Assembly: GCF_020618415.1 (NCBI RefSeq)
Contig: NZ_CP085345.1
Location: 1,674,001 to 1,738,000, forward strand
Direction of reading: 5' to 3'
From: Cupriavidus sp. MP-37
GTDB lineage: Bacteria; Pseudomonadota; Gammaproteobacteria; Burkholderiales; Burkholderiaceae
Length of the DNA: 64,000 nt
Shown: piece after piece, positions 20,143-27,535 of the stretch
How positions within the stretch are numbered: the first letter of the stretch is position 1
Layout: every line of letters begins with the position of its first letter
Program-made: the position numbers and the translations under genes
The notes under the pieces: generated by a model
What the model was told of the DNA's origin: nothing
Databases searched by the model: none
Seen by the model: only the letters and a program-made list of their open reading frames with translations

Positions 20143-20260
20143 GTAAACCCCTCCGGCCAACGCCGGCACTGCGGCAGCGCAAACCCGCCGCAGCCGCGGC
20201 GGCCCGGCCCTTCGCCTATGCTTCGCAGCAGGCACACTGTTCTGCTGAAGGCGCCGCGCC

Positions 20261-22042
20261 ATGCCCGTCCTGCCCTCCGATGCCGCGCCGCGCGCGGCCT
20301 GGCTGCCATCGCCGGGCAGCTGGCAATACCACCTGATGCTGGGCGCGGCCGGCATGCTGGTGCTGGGGCCGCTGGGTGGCGTCGCCGCGGCGTACATGAA
20401 TTTCTCGCTGGGCTTCTTTGTCGGCGGGCAGGTGCTGGCGGGCATCCTCGGCTCGGTGGTGACGGCCGGCTATGGCGCGTCCGGCCGCCATGGCGCCAAC
20501 TACATCCAGACCGCGGCGGCGTCGGTGGCGGGCATGGGCGGCATGGCCGTGGTCTTGCAGGCGATGGCGTGGCTGGGCATGGCGCAGCCGCCACTGTGGC
20601 AACTGGTGCTGTACCTGCTGTGCATCGGCATGTTCGGGGTGGGCGTGGGCATGCTGTACACGCCGCTGCTGGTGGACCGCATGCAGCTGACCTTTCCCTC
20701 GGGGCTGGCAGTGGCCAACATCCTGCGCGCGCTGACCGATCCGGCGCTGCTGCGGCGCTCGGTGGCGCGGCTCGGCGGCGGCATGGCGCTGGGCCTGGCC
20801 AGCGGGCTGGGGGCCGGGCGCGTGCCGGGGCTGGCCGCGCTGGACCTGTCCGCGGCCACCTTCGGCGCGGGCATGATCGTCGGCGCGCGCGTGGGCGTGG
20901 CGGCGCTGGTGGGCGGGCTGGCCGGCTGGGCCATGACGCCGTGGTTCGTCGACGCCGGCTGGCTCGCGCCGGGCGAGCCCTACCGCAAGGCCACGTTCCT
21001 GGTGGCACTGGGCATGATCATGGGCGCGGCCGTAGTCGACCTGGCGCAGTTGCTGGTGCAGGCCTGGCGGCGCTGGCGGACCGGGCGCCCGCCACAACAG
21101 ACCGCGCCGCGGCGCGGGCCGGGCATGGGCTGGGTGGCGGCCTGGGCGCTGCTGTGGGGCGCGGCCACGGTGGCGGCGGGGATGGCGTGGTTCGGGCAGC
21201 CGCTGGCATTCCAGTTGATCGCGGTGCTGCTGGCGCTGGTGTTCGCGCTGGTCAACGGCATCTCGGTCGGCATGGTCGACCAGAACCCGATTTCGTCGGC
21301 GTTCGTGCTGTCGGTGATCCTGATGGCTGCTGCCGGCCTGCGTGCGCCGCAGGTCGGCCTGATCGCCGCCACCGTGCTGCTGGTGGCCACCGCCGAAGCC
21401 AGCGACATGCAGCAGGACCGCTCCACCGGCTGGCGCCTGGGCAGCGACCGCATGGTGCAGTTCGGCTACCAGGTGGCGGGGATCGTGGTCGGCGCACTGG
21501 TCGCGGTGGCGATGGCGCGGCTGTTCCTGCAGGCGTACCCGGTGCTGGCGCTGGACCAGACCAGCCTGCCGGCCGACCAGCAGCCGGCGCGCTGGACGTC
21601 GGCCATGACCTACAAGATCGTGGGCGTGCTCCACGGCCTGTCGCAGGACCGTGCCGGCCAGTACCTGGCGGTGGCGGCGGGGCTGGGGCTCGGGCTGGCC
21701 ACGGCGCTGTTGCGCCGTGCCATCCTGGGCCATCCTGCCTGGCAGCGCTTTGCGCAATCCAGCCGCGGCGGCCAGGCGGCGGATTTCGTGCTCGATGCGG
21801 TGATCCTGCCTTCGCCCTATGCGTCGTCGTTCGGCGGCTTCGTCAACCTGGCGGCGGCGGCATGGATGGCCGCGGGCGGCGTGCTGGCCAGCGTCGGGGC
21901 GGCGCTCGGTGCCTACGGGGCTCGCCGGCAAGGCCTGCCGCCGGACATGAACACCGCGTCGCTGCTGGGCGGGGGGCTGATTGCGGGCGACGCGTTGGCG
22001 GCGCTGGCCATCGGCAGCGCCGGCTTGCTGGCCGTCACCTGA
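20261..22042 (+). CDS. OPT-family transporter
   Basis: A 593-residue polytopic membrane protein with about 14-16 hydrophobic segments. The stretch LTFPSGLAVANILRALTDPALLRRSVARLGGG, with the following GARVGVAALVGGLAGWAMTPW, and the later VNGISVGMVDQNPISSAFVLSV segment are typical of bacterial OPT (oligopeptide/YSL-like) transporters. The family moves peptides or metal chelates by proton symport. The start at 20261 has tgaagg upstream. No peptidase or metal gene is beside it, so substrate is open. Confidence 0.83.
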   Translation: MPVLPSDAAPRAAWLPSPGSWQYHLMLGAAGMLVLGPLGGVAAAYMNFSLGFFVGGQVLAGILGSVVTAGYGASGRHGANYIQTAAASVAGMGGMAVVLQAMAWLGMAQPPLWQLVLYLLCIGMFGVGVGMLYTPLLVDRMQLTFPSGLAVANILRALTDPALLRRSVARLGGGMALGLASGLGAGRVPGLAALDLSAATFGAGMIVGARVGVAALVGGLAGWAMTPWFVDAGWLAPGEPYRKATFLVALGMIMGAAVVDLAQLLVQAWRRWRTGRPPQQTAPRRGPGMGWVAAWALLWGAATVAAGMAWFGQPLAFQLIAVLLALVFALVNGISVGMVDQNPISSAFVLSVILMAAAGLRAPQVGLIAATVLLVATAEASDMQQDRSTGWRLGSDRMVQFGYQVAGIVVGALVAVAMARLFLQAYPVLALDQTSLPADQQPARWTSAMTYKIVGVLHGLSQDRAGQYLAVAAGLGLGLATALLRRAILGHPAWQRFAQSSRGGQAADFVLDAVILPSPYASSFGGFVNLAAAAWMAAGGVLASVGAALGAYGARRQGLPPDMNTASLLGGGLIAGDALAALAIGSAGLLAVT

Positions 22043-22055
22043 AGGGTGGGGCGGC

Positions 22056-22108
22056 GGATTGTCAAATTTTTCTGACGCTTCTGTCCAAGATCCAATGGAT
22101 TGTCAAAT
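22056..22108. repeat. Pair of 12 bp direct repeats upstream of the acyl-CoA dehydrogenase
   Basis: ggattgtcaaat occurs exactly at 22056-22067 and 22097-22108, 41 bp apart (about four helical turns) and on the same face. The second copy is 62 bp before the dehydrogenase start. This is an AT-richer interval; the copies could be tandem operator half-sites for an unlinked regulator. Confidence 0.5.
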
Positions 22109-22169
22109 CGCGCCACCGGCGTACCATAGGCGGCCAGACTGACGTACTGGCTTGACCCGGAGAATCACC

Positions 22170-23327
22170 ATGGCCCTAGACCAAGAATCCTTTGCCCTGC
22201 TGCGCGCCTCGGTGCAGCGCTTCATCGACGAACGCCTGAAGCCCGCCGAAGACACGCTGGAGGAAACCGACGACGTGCCCGCCGACATCGTCGCCGACAT
22301 GAAGGAGATGGGGCTGTTCGGCATCTCCATCCCCGAGAGCTACGGCGGCATCGGCCTGTCGATGGCGCAGGAATGCGATGTGGTCTACGACCTCGGCCAT
22401 ACCGCGTTTGCCTTCCGCTCGGTGTTCGGCACCAACGTCGGCATCGGTTCGCAGGGCATCCTGATGGACGGCACCGAGGAACAGAAGCAGCAGTACCTGC
22501 CGCGCATCGCCAGCGGCGAGATGATCATCTCGTTCGCGCTGACCGAGCCCAACGCCGGCTCCGATGCGGCCTCGCTGCAGACCAGGGCGGAACTGGACGG
22601 CGACCACTACGTCATCAACGGCACCAAGCGCTTCATCACCAACGCGCCGCGCGCGGGCGCCTTCACGCTGATGGCGCGCACCGGCGGCCCGGGCGCCGCG
22701 GGCATCTCGTCGTTCATCGTGCCGGCCGACACCCCGGGCATCTCGCTGGGCAAGCCCGACAAGAAGATGGGCCAGCGCGGCACCAAGACCTGCGACGTGG
22801 TGCTGGAGAACGTGCGCGTGCCGGCCGCCAATATCATCGGCGGCGTGCCGGGGGTGGGCTTCAAGACCGCCATGAAGGTGCTCGACCGCGGCCGCCTGCA
22901 CCTGTCGGCGCTGGCCTGCGGCATGGCGCACCGGCTGATCACCGATGCCGTGGCATATGCCAAGGAACGCAAGCAGTTCGGCCGCCCGATCGGCGACTTC
23001 CAGCTGATCCAGGCGATGCTGGCCGACAGCCAGGCCGAGCTTTACGCGGGCCTGTCGATGGTGCGCGACTGCGCCCAGCGCTACGACGCCAAGCCCGCCG
23101 GCAAGAGCGATCCGGAAGTCAGCATGCTGGCTTCGTGCACCAAGATGTTCTGTACCGAGATGGTCGGCCGCGTCGCCGACCGCGCGGTGCAGATCCACGG
23201 CGGCGCCGGCTATATCGCCGAATACAAGGCCGAACGCTTCTACCGCGATGTGCGCCTGCTGCGCCTGTACGAAGGCACCACGCAGATCCAGCAGATGATC
23301 ATCGCCAAGCACCTGCTGCGCGACTGA
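22170..23327 (+). CDS. Acyl-CoA dehydrogenase
   Basis: A 385-residue FAD enzyme of the short/medium-chain acyl-CoA dehydrogenase fold. Signatures are FALTEPNAGSDAASLQTRAE, GTKRFITNAPRAGAF, the QIHGGAGYIAEYKAERFYRDVR region and LYEGTTQIQQMIIAKHLL, in which Glu368 is in the usual catalytic-base position. ggag lies seven bases before the ATG at 22170. It stands alone rather than in a beta-oxidation operon, so acyl preference is not given. It may be co-transcribed with the unknown gene that begins 30 bp downstream. Confidence 0.94.
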   Translation: MALDQESFALLRASVQRFIDERLKPAEDTLEETDDVPADIVADMKEMGLFGISIPESYGGIGLSMAQECDVVYDLGHTAFAFRSVFGTNVGIGSQGILMDGTEEQKQQYLPRIASGEMIISFALTEPNAGSDAASLQTRAELDGDHYVINGTKRFITNAPRAGAFTLMARTGGPGAAGISSFIVPADTPGISLGKPDKKMGQRGTKTCDVVLENVRVPAANIIGGVPGVGFKTAMKVLDRGRLHLSALACGMAHRLITDAVAYAKERKQFGRPIGDFQLIQAMLADSQAELYAGLSMVRDCAQRYDAKPAGKSDPEVSMLASCTKMFCTEMVGRVADRAVQIHGGAGYIAEYKAERFYRDVRLLRLYEGTTQIQQMIIAKHLLRD

Positions 23328-23357
23328 CCCCCAACGGCCCGCGTGGCAGGAGTCGAC

Positions 23358-23930
23358 ATGGACACGATGCAGTTCCGCAGGCGCGACGCTGCGCCGCAGG
23401 CAGGACAGGATGACGGCGCGACGCACCGGCTGCGCGCGGTGGTGGCGACTTATCGCCCTACGCTGCAGGCGTACACGCTGGCGGTATCGCCGGCCGAGCT
23501 GATGGCGCTCTGCGCGCTGCCGGCACAGATGGCGGCCAGCGTTGGCGCCGCCCCGGACCCGCGCGCGCAGACGCACCTGGCGCGGCTGCGCGCCGAGGTG
23601 CAGGGCAGCGGCATCGCCTTGCCCGGCGCCATCGTGGTGGCGGTCAGCGGCGGCCGCATGCAGTGCGACTGCGACCACCTGTTCACGCTCACGCTGCAGC
23701 CGCGCCATGGCGACCGGCTGATCGTGATCGATGGCTACGAGCGCCTGCTGGCGCTGGCGCATGGCGAGCGCCGCCAGTGCAAGACGCTGGTGTCGGCGGT
23801 GCTGTGGCGCACCGCGCTGGAGGCCTCCGCGGCGGCACCGGCCAAGGATGCCGCCAACGACGTCATCGACGCGCCGGTGGCACAGTCATGCGCCGCGCGC
23901 TGGGCCAACGCGACGCGGGTCTGGCATTGA
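23358..23930 (+). CDS. Unknown protein with a DGQHR-like segment
   Basis: A 190-residue protein, not recognised. The region LPGAIVVAVSGGRMQC ... DRLIVIDGYERLLALAHGERRQCKTLVSAVLW has the order of a DGQHR/DndB-like domain (hydrophobic strand, then a DGQHRL-type motif, then a strand). The key residues are altered: DGYERL replaces DGQHRL. That assignment is inference. The start at 23358 follows aggag by five bases; a GTG at 23343 is the alternative. It lies 30 bp after the acyl-CoA dehydrogenase gene and ends in a tandem-repeat tract and terminator. No signal peptide or membrane segment. Confidence 0.6.
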   Translation: MDTMQFRRRDAAPQAGQDDGATHRLRAVVATYRPTLQAYTLAVSPAELMALCALPAQMAASVGAAPDPRAQTHLARLRAEVQGSGIALPGAIVVAVSGGRMQCDCDHLFTLTLQPRHGDRLIVIDGYERLLALAHGERRQCKTLVSAVLWRTALEASAAAPAKDAANDVIDAPVAQSCAARWANATRVWH

Positions 23931-23935
23931 TCCGC

Positions 23936-23981
23936 GTGACTGGCGTGACCGGTGTGACCGGCGCAATGTGACCGGCGCAAC
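23936..23981. repeat. Short tandem repeat tract after the unknown gene
   Basis: Four near-identical units beginning gtgac(c/t)gg(c/t) run in tandem. The last two extend to a 14 bp unit, gtgaccggcgcaa plus t or c (23954-23967 and 23968-23981). The tract probably arose by slippage; no protein is encoded. Confidence 0.6.
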
Positions 23982-23987
23982 GTAACG

Positions 23988-24014
23988 GAAGCCGCCTGCA
24001 GGGCGGCTTCTTTA
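23988..24014 (+). terminator. Rho-independent terminator
   Basis: Stem gaagccgcc (23988-23996) / ggcggcttc (24002-24010) with a 5-nt loop, followed by ttta and ctttct. It ends the plus-strand transcript carrying the acyl-CoA dehydrogenase and the unknown gene. Confidence 0.82.
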
Positions 24015-24046
24015 CTTTCTGGTGAACGCAGGCGCGTTTACGCCGC

Positions 24047-24074
24047 TTATTGCGGCCACTTTATTGCGGCCACA
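24047..24074. repeat. 14 bp tandem duplication at the 3' end of the LexA-box gene
   Basis: ttattgcggccac(t/a) occurs twice head to tail, at 24047-24060 and 24061-24074. The second copy contains the stop codon of the minus-strand gene; the first lies just beyond it. Confidence 0.65.
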
Positions 24075-24435
24075 CGCCATCGACCTCGCGCAGCAGGTGG
24101 CCGGCGAGAATATAGTCCCCGAGCCGCGTGGCCTTGGCTTCGAGGTCGAGCAGTTCATGGTCCGCCAGCGTGCCGAGATCGAACTGGCAATAAAGATTGC
24201 GTTGACGGAATGTGGCCTTGGGTTTGGCCAGCCCTTCGATCAGGGCTTCGCGGGAACGGACGGCGATGCTTTCTTGTCCGCGATACTGCACCTTGATACC
24301 GCGCTTTTCTCCGAGCCTGCCGAGTTCGACGGCGTCCTGCCATCCGGTCTCGTAGTCCAGCTCAAGCGCCAGCACGCCTTCCGAGGCCAGAAGCCTGAGC
24401 GCTTCTGCCTTGCTGCCAGCTCGCACGATTGACAT
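24061..24435 (-). CDS. Unknown small protein under a LexA box
   Basis: A 124-residue protein, not recognised. It is soluble-looking, with an alpha-beta pattern (KAEALRLLASEGVLALELDY; GIKVQYRGQESIAVRSREALIEGLAKPKATF), and has neither a signal peptide nor a membrane segment. The ATG at 24435 follows aagagg by five bases; a GTG two codons earlier overlaps that site. A consensus SOS box lies 24-41 bp upstream, so expression should rise on DNA damage. It is less GC-rich than its neighbours. It could be an SOS accessory, a toxin or an inhibitor; the sequence does not say which. Confidence 0.65.
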   Translation of the reverse strand: MSIVRAGSKAEALRLLASEGVLALELDYETGWQDAVELGRLGEKRGIKVQYRGQESIAVRSREALIEGLAKPKATFRQRNLYCQFDLGTLADHELLDLEAKATRLGDYILAGHLLREVDGVWPQ

Positions 24436-24458
24436 CCACACCTCTTATATCGACTTAT

Positions 24459-24476
24459 ACTGTACGAATATACAGT
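24459..24476 (-). promoter_or_regulatory. LexA (SOS) box
   Basis: On the minus strand actgtatattcgtacagt contains ctgt-n8-acag with an AT-rich core, the enterobacterial/beta-proteobacterial LexA consensus with no mismatch in the conserved bases. A -35-like ttgact overlaps its left end and tataag follows it, so a bound repressor would cover the promoter of the small gene at 24061-24435. Confidence 0.85.
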
Positions 24477-24572
24477 CAACCCGGGGTCGGGGCAAGGCCT
24501 GGCGCTGCGTTGCCCGCCCGCGGATGGCGCCACGCCCGGCGAGTATGGTTGCCGATCCATGTCAGGCGCATG

Positions 24573-27416
24573 TCAGAGGCGCGCAGGTGGCGTTTCGCCG
24601 GCTTCGTTGCCGCCGGCGGTCGAACCGGTCGCGGTGCTGGCGGGCGTGCCCGCTGCCTGGCCGGCTGCACCGCCCTGCGCCGCCGCGCCGGCGAAGTCGC
24701 CGGCATAGGCGCGCGACAGCATGCCCGGCTGCATATAGCGGCGGATGGCGGCATTGACGGCTTCCGGGGTAGCCTCCCGCAGGCGTTGTTCGAGTTCCGC
24801 GGTAAAGGCCATGGTGCGGCCCAGGTAGAGCTGGCTGGCCAGCGCGCCCGCCAGCGCGGCGTCGTTGCTGCGGCTGACCATGCCCTGCTGCAGCAGGCCG
24901 CTGACGGCCTCGGCCAGTTCCTGCGCGGTAATGCCGTCGCGCACCAGCCGCTCCAGTTCTTCGTTCACCGCGCGCTGCACGCGCGCCAGGCTCTGCGGCG
25001 CATACTGCGCGCGCACGCCGAAGCGGCCGGCCCGGTCGAGCGCGCCCACCTGCACCCAGCTGCTTGCGCCATAGCTCACACCGTCGCGCTGGCGCAACCG
25101 GTCCGCCAGCCGGCTGCGCAGGCTGGCGCCGCCCAGCACGCGGTTGGCAATCATCATCAGCGCATAGTCGGGCGCATCGTTGGTCAGGTCGATCGGGGCG
25201 GTGGCCAGGTACACGGCGTTGGCCTTGCCCGGCGTGGGCAGCGTGAACTCGGCGGGCGGGATCGGCACGAACGGCCGCTCGACGCGCGCATACGGCTGCG
25301 GCGCGGTCCAGTCGCCAAACAACGCTGCCGCCTGCGCTGCCGCGGCGGGGCCATCGAAGTCGCCGACCAGGCTCAGCTGCGCATGGCCGGTGCCGTAGAA
25401 GCGGGTGTGGAAATCGCGCACCTGCGCCAGCGTGGCCGCCCGCAGGTCGGCAACATTCTCGGCGATGGTGCGCGCATGGCGCGGGTCGCCCGCGGGGTAG
25501 GGGTCGCCGTGCCGGCCCAGCGCATTGGAGGCCAGCACGCCGGGTTCGCGCTGCACGCTTTCGAGCTCGGCGATGCTGGTCTGGCGCAGCGTTTCGAATT
25601 CGGCCTCGGGGAAGGTCGGCGCGCGCAGCAGGTCGCGCAACAGCGCCAGCAGCTCGGGCAGATGCGCGCGGCGCGTCTCGAAACTGACCGTCACCTGCTC
25701 GGAGCCGCCCGCGATGCCGACGCGCGCGCGCAGGGCCTCGATGCGGTCGGCGATCTGCTGGCGGTCCATGCCGGCGCTGCCGCGCCGGAGCATGGCGGCG
25801 GTGAGCGCGCCTACCGTGGTCAGGCCCTGCAGGCTCTGCGCGTCGCCCATGCGCAGCACCAGCACGCCGTGCACCACTTCACCGCGCGCGGGCTTGGGCA
25901 GCAACGCCAGCTGCATGCCGTTGGCGAGCGTCTGGCGGGTGGTATGGGCTTCGATATTGGCGGGGCTGGGATCGAATGCCGGCACCGCGGCCAACGCCGG
26001 CCGGCCCTGGTAGCCATTGACCATCGCCGCGATGTCGGGCACTGCCGGCACCTGCGTGCGCTGCGGCTGTTCGGCCGGCAGGAAGATGCCCAGGGTGCGG
26101 TTCGAGGCCTGGAAGTAGTTCAGCGCCACGCGCTGCACGTCGGCCAGCGTGGTGGTTTCGATGCGGTCGCGCGCCAGGAAGAACAGGCGCCAGTCGCCCT
26201 TGGCGATGGCCTCGGACAGCGCAATCCCCAGCGCGCCGGGATCGTTCATGTACTGCTCGTAGGCGTTGCGCATGCGCACGCGCGCGCGCTCCAGCTCGGC
26301 CTCGGTCACGGGCGCTTCGGCAAAGCCCTCGATCTGCGTGATCAGGCCCGCGCGCGCGGCGGCGAGCGACTGGTCTTTCGAGGCCTGCGCCATGAACAGC
26401 AGCGCGCCGGGATCCTTCATCGCATAGAAGGCGCTGCCGATCGACGCGGCCTGGCCGCGCTCCACCAGCGCCTTGTACAGCCGGCCGCCGGGGGTATCGC
26501 CCAGGATGATGGTCAGCAGCGACAGCGCGGTGGTGTCGGGATGCGCGCCGGGGCTGACATGGTATTGCGCGGCCACCAGGCGGGTGTCGCCCGGGCGCAT
26601 CACCACCAGTTCGCGTGCGCCTTCCTGCGCGGGCTCGACCGTGGGCTCCGGCGGCAGCACGCGCTGCGGGCGCGGAATCGGCCCGAAATAGCGCGCGATG
26701 CGCGCCAGCGTGGCGGCGGGATCGAACTTGCCCGCCACCACCAGCACCGCGTTGTCGGGCTGGTAGTAGCGGCGGTAGAAGGCGCGCAGGTTGTCGATGC
26801 TGACGTTCTCCACGTCGCTGCGCGCGCCGATCGGGGCCTTGCCGTAGTTGTGCCAGCGATAGGCGGCGGCCATGGTCTGCTGCATCAGCATGCGCCCGGG
26901 GCTGTTCTCGCCCATCTCCATCTCGTTGCGCACCACCGTCATCTCGCTGTCGAGGTCGGCGCGCGCGATCACGCTGTTGACCATGCGGTCGGCCTCCATG
27001 CGCAGCGCCCAGTCCAGGTTGTCGTCGCTGGCGGTGAAGGTCTCGAAGTAGTTGGTGCGGTCCTGCGCGGTGGTGCCGTTCACGCTCATGCCGCGCCGTG
27101 CGAACTCGCTCGGGATGGTCTTGCCCGGCAGCGACGGCGTGCCCTTGAACAGCAGGTGCTCGAGCAGGTGCGCCATGCCGGTCTCGCCGTAATTCTCGTG
27201 GCGGCTGCCGACCAGGTAGGTGATGTTGACGGTGGTGGTGGCCTTGGCGGCGTCGGGGGCCAGCACGATGCGCAGGCCGTTGGGCAGGCGGTGTTCGGTA
27301 ATCCCTTCGACCGACGCCACCTGCGTCGCCTGCACGGGCGCTGTCGAAGGCTGCGCCAGCGCCAGGGGGCAGGCCAGCGAGCCAAGCAGTGACAGGTGCA
27401 GGGCGGTGCGGCGCAT
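24573..27416 (-). CDS. M16 (pitrilysin/insulinase) family zinc peptidase
   Basis: A 947-residue two-domain peptidase with a signal peptide (MRRTALHLSLLGSLACPLALA), so probably periplasmic. The inverted zinc motif HLLEH is at 83-87 in GMAHLLEHLLFKGT. The downstream acidic helix (SEMTVVRNEMEMGENSPG) supplies the third ligand. The C-terminal half is the catalytically inactive M16 domain typical of PqqL-like fused proteins. The start at 27416 has ggaga upstream. The last ~35 residues are low-complexity Gly/Ala/Thr. Monocistronic and divergent from the Ada-AlkA gene. Confidence 0.92.
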   Translation of the reverse strand: MRRTALHLSLLGSLACPLALAQPSTAPVQATQVASVEGITEHRLPNGLRIVLAPDAAKATTTVNITYLVGSRHENYGETGMAHLLEHLLFKGTPSLPGKTIPSEFARRGMSVNGTTAQDRTNYFETFTASDDNLDWALRMEADRMVNSVIARADLDSEMTVVRNEMEMGENSPGRMLMQQTMAAAYRWHNYGKAPIGARSDVENVSIDNLRAFYRRYYQPDNAVLVVAGKFDPAATLARIARYFGPIPRPQRVLPPEPTVEPAQEGARELVVMRPGDTRLVAAQYHVSPGAHPDTTALSLLTIILGDTPGGRLYKALVERGQAASIGSAFYAMKDPGALLFMAQASKDQSLAAARAGLITQIEGFAEAPVTEAELERARVRMRNAYEQYMNDPGALGIALSEAIAKGDWRLFFLARDRIETTTLADVQRVALNYFQASNRTLGIFLPAEQPQRTQVPAVPDIAAMVNGYQGRPALAAVPAFDPSPANIEAHTTRQTLANGMQLALLPKPARGEVVHGVLVLRMGDAQSLQGLTTVGALTAAMLRRGSAGMDRQQIADRIEALRARVGIAGGSEQVTVSFETRRAHLPELLALLRDLLRAPTFPEAEFETLRQTSIAELESVQREPGVLASNALGRHGDPYPAGDPRHARTIAENVADLRAATLAQVRDFHTRFYGTGHAQLSLVGDFDGPAAAAQAAALFGDWTAPQPYARVERPFVPIPPAEFTLPTPGKANAVYLATAPIDLTNDAPDYALMMIANRVLGGASLRSRLADRLRQRDGVSYGASSWVQVGALDRAGRFGVRAQYAPQSLARVQRAVNEELERLVRDGITAQELAEAVSGLLQQGMVSRSNDAALAGALASQLYLGRTMAFTAELEQRLREATPEAVNAAIRRYMQPGMLSRAYAGDFAGAAAQGGAAGQAAGTPASTATGSTAGGNEAGETPPARL

Positions 27417-27535
27417 GTAGTCTCCGGTGGCAAGGATGAGGGCAGGGCAACTGTGCCCCAAGCCATCCCGGCGCGCCAGAGGGAAATGTCCGAAACCAGC
27501 CGATGCGCTGCGGCATCTGGCGGTAGCATGCCGTC

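Noticed and set aside
20047..22155. A 702-codon plus-strand frame over the OPT transporter gene
   Set aside because: Gly/Arg/Ala-rich out-of-frame translation; the true frame encodes a clear polytopic transporter.
24061..24435. Naming the LexA-box gene as imuA, sulA or umuD
   Set aside because: Length and sequence do not match any of these; no peptidase dyad, RecA-like motif or SulA feature is visible.
24429..27392. A 987-codon plus-strand open frame opposite the M16 peptidase
   Set aside because: It is an antisense shadow produced by GC-rich codon bias, with an Arg/Gln/His/Ala-rich composition and no domain.
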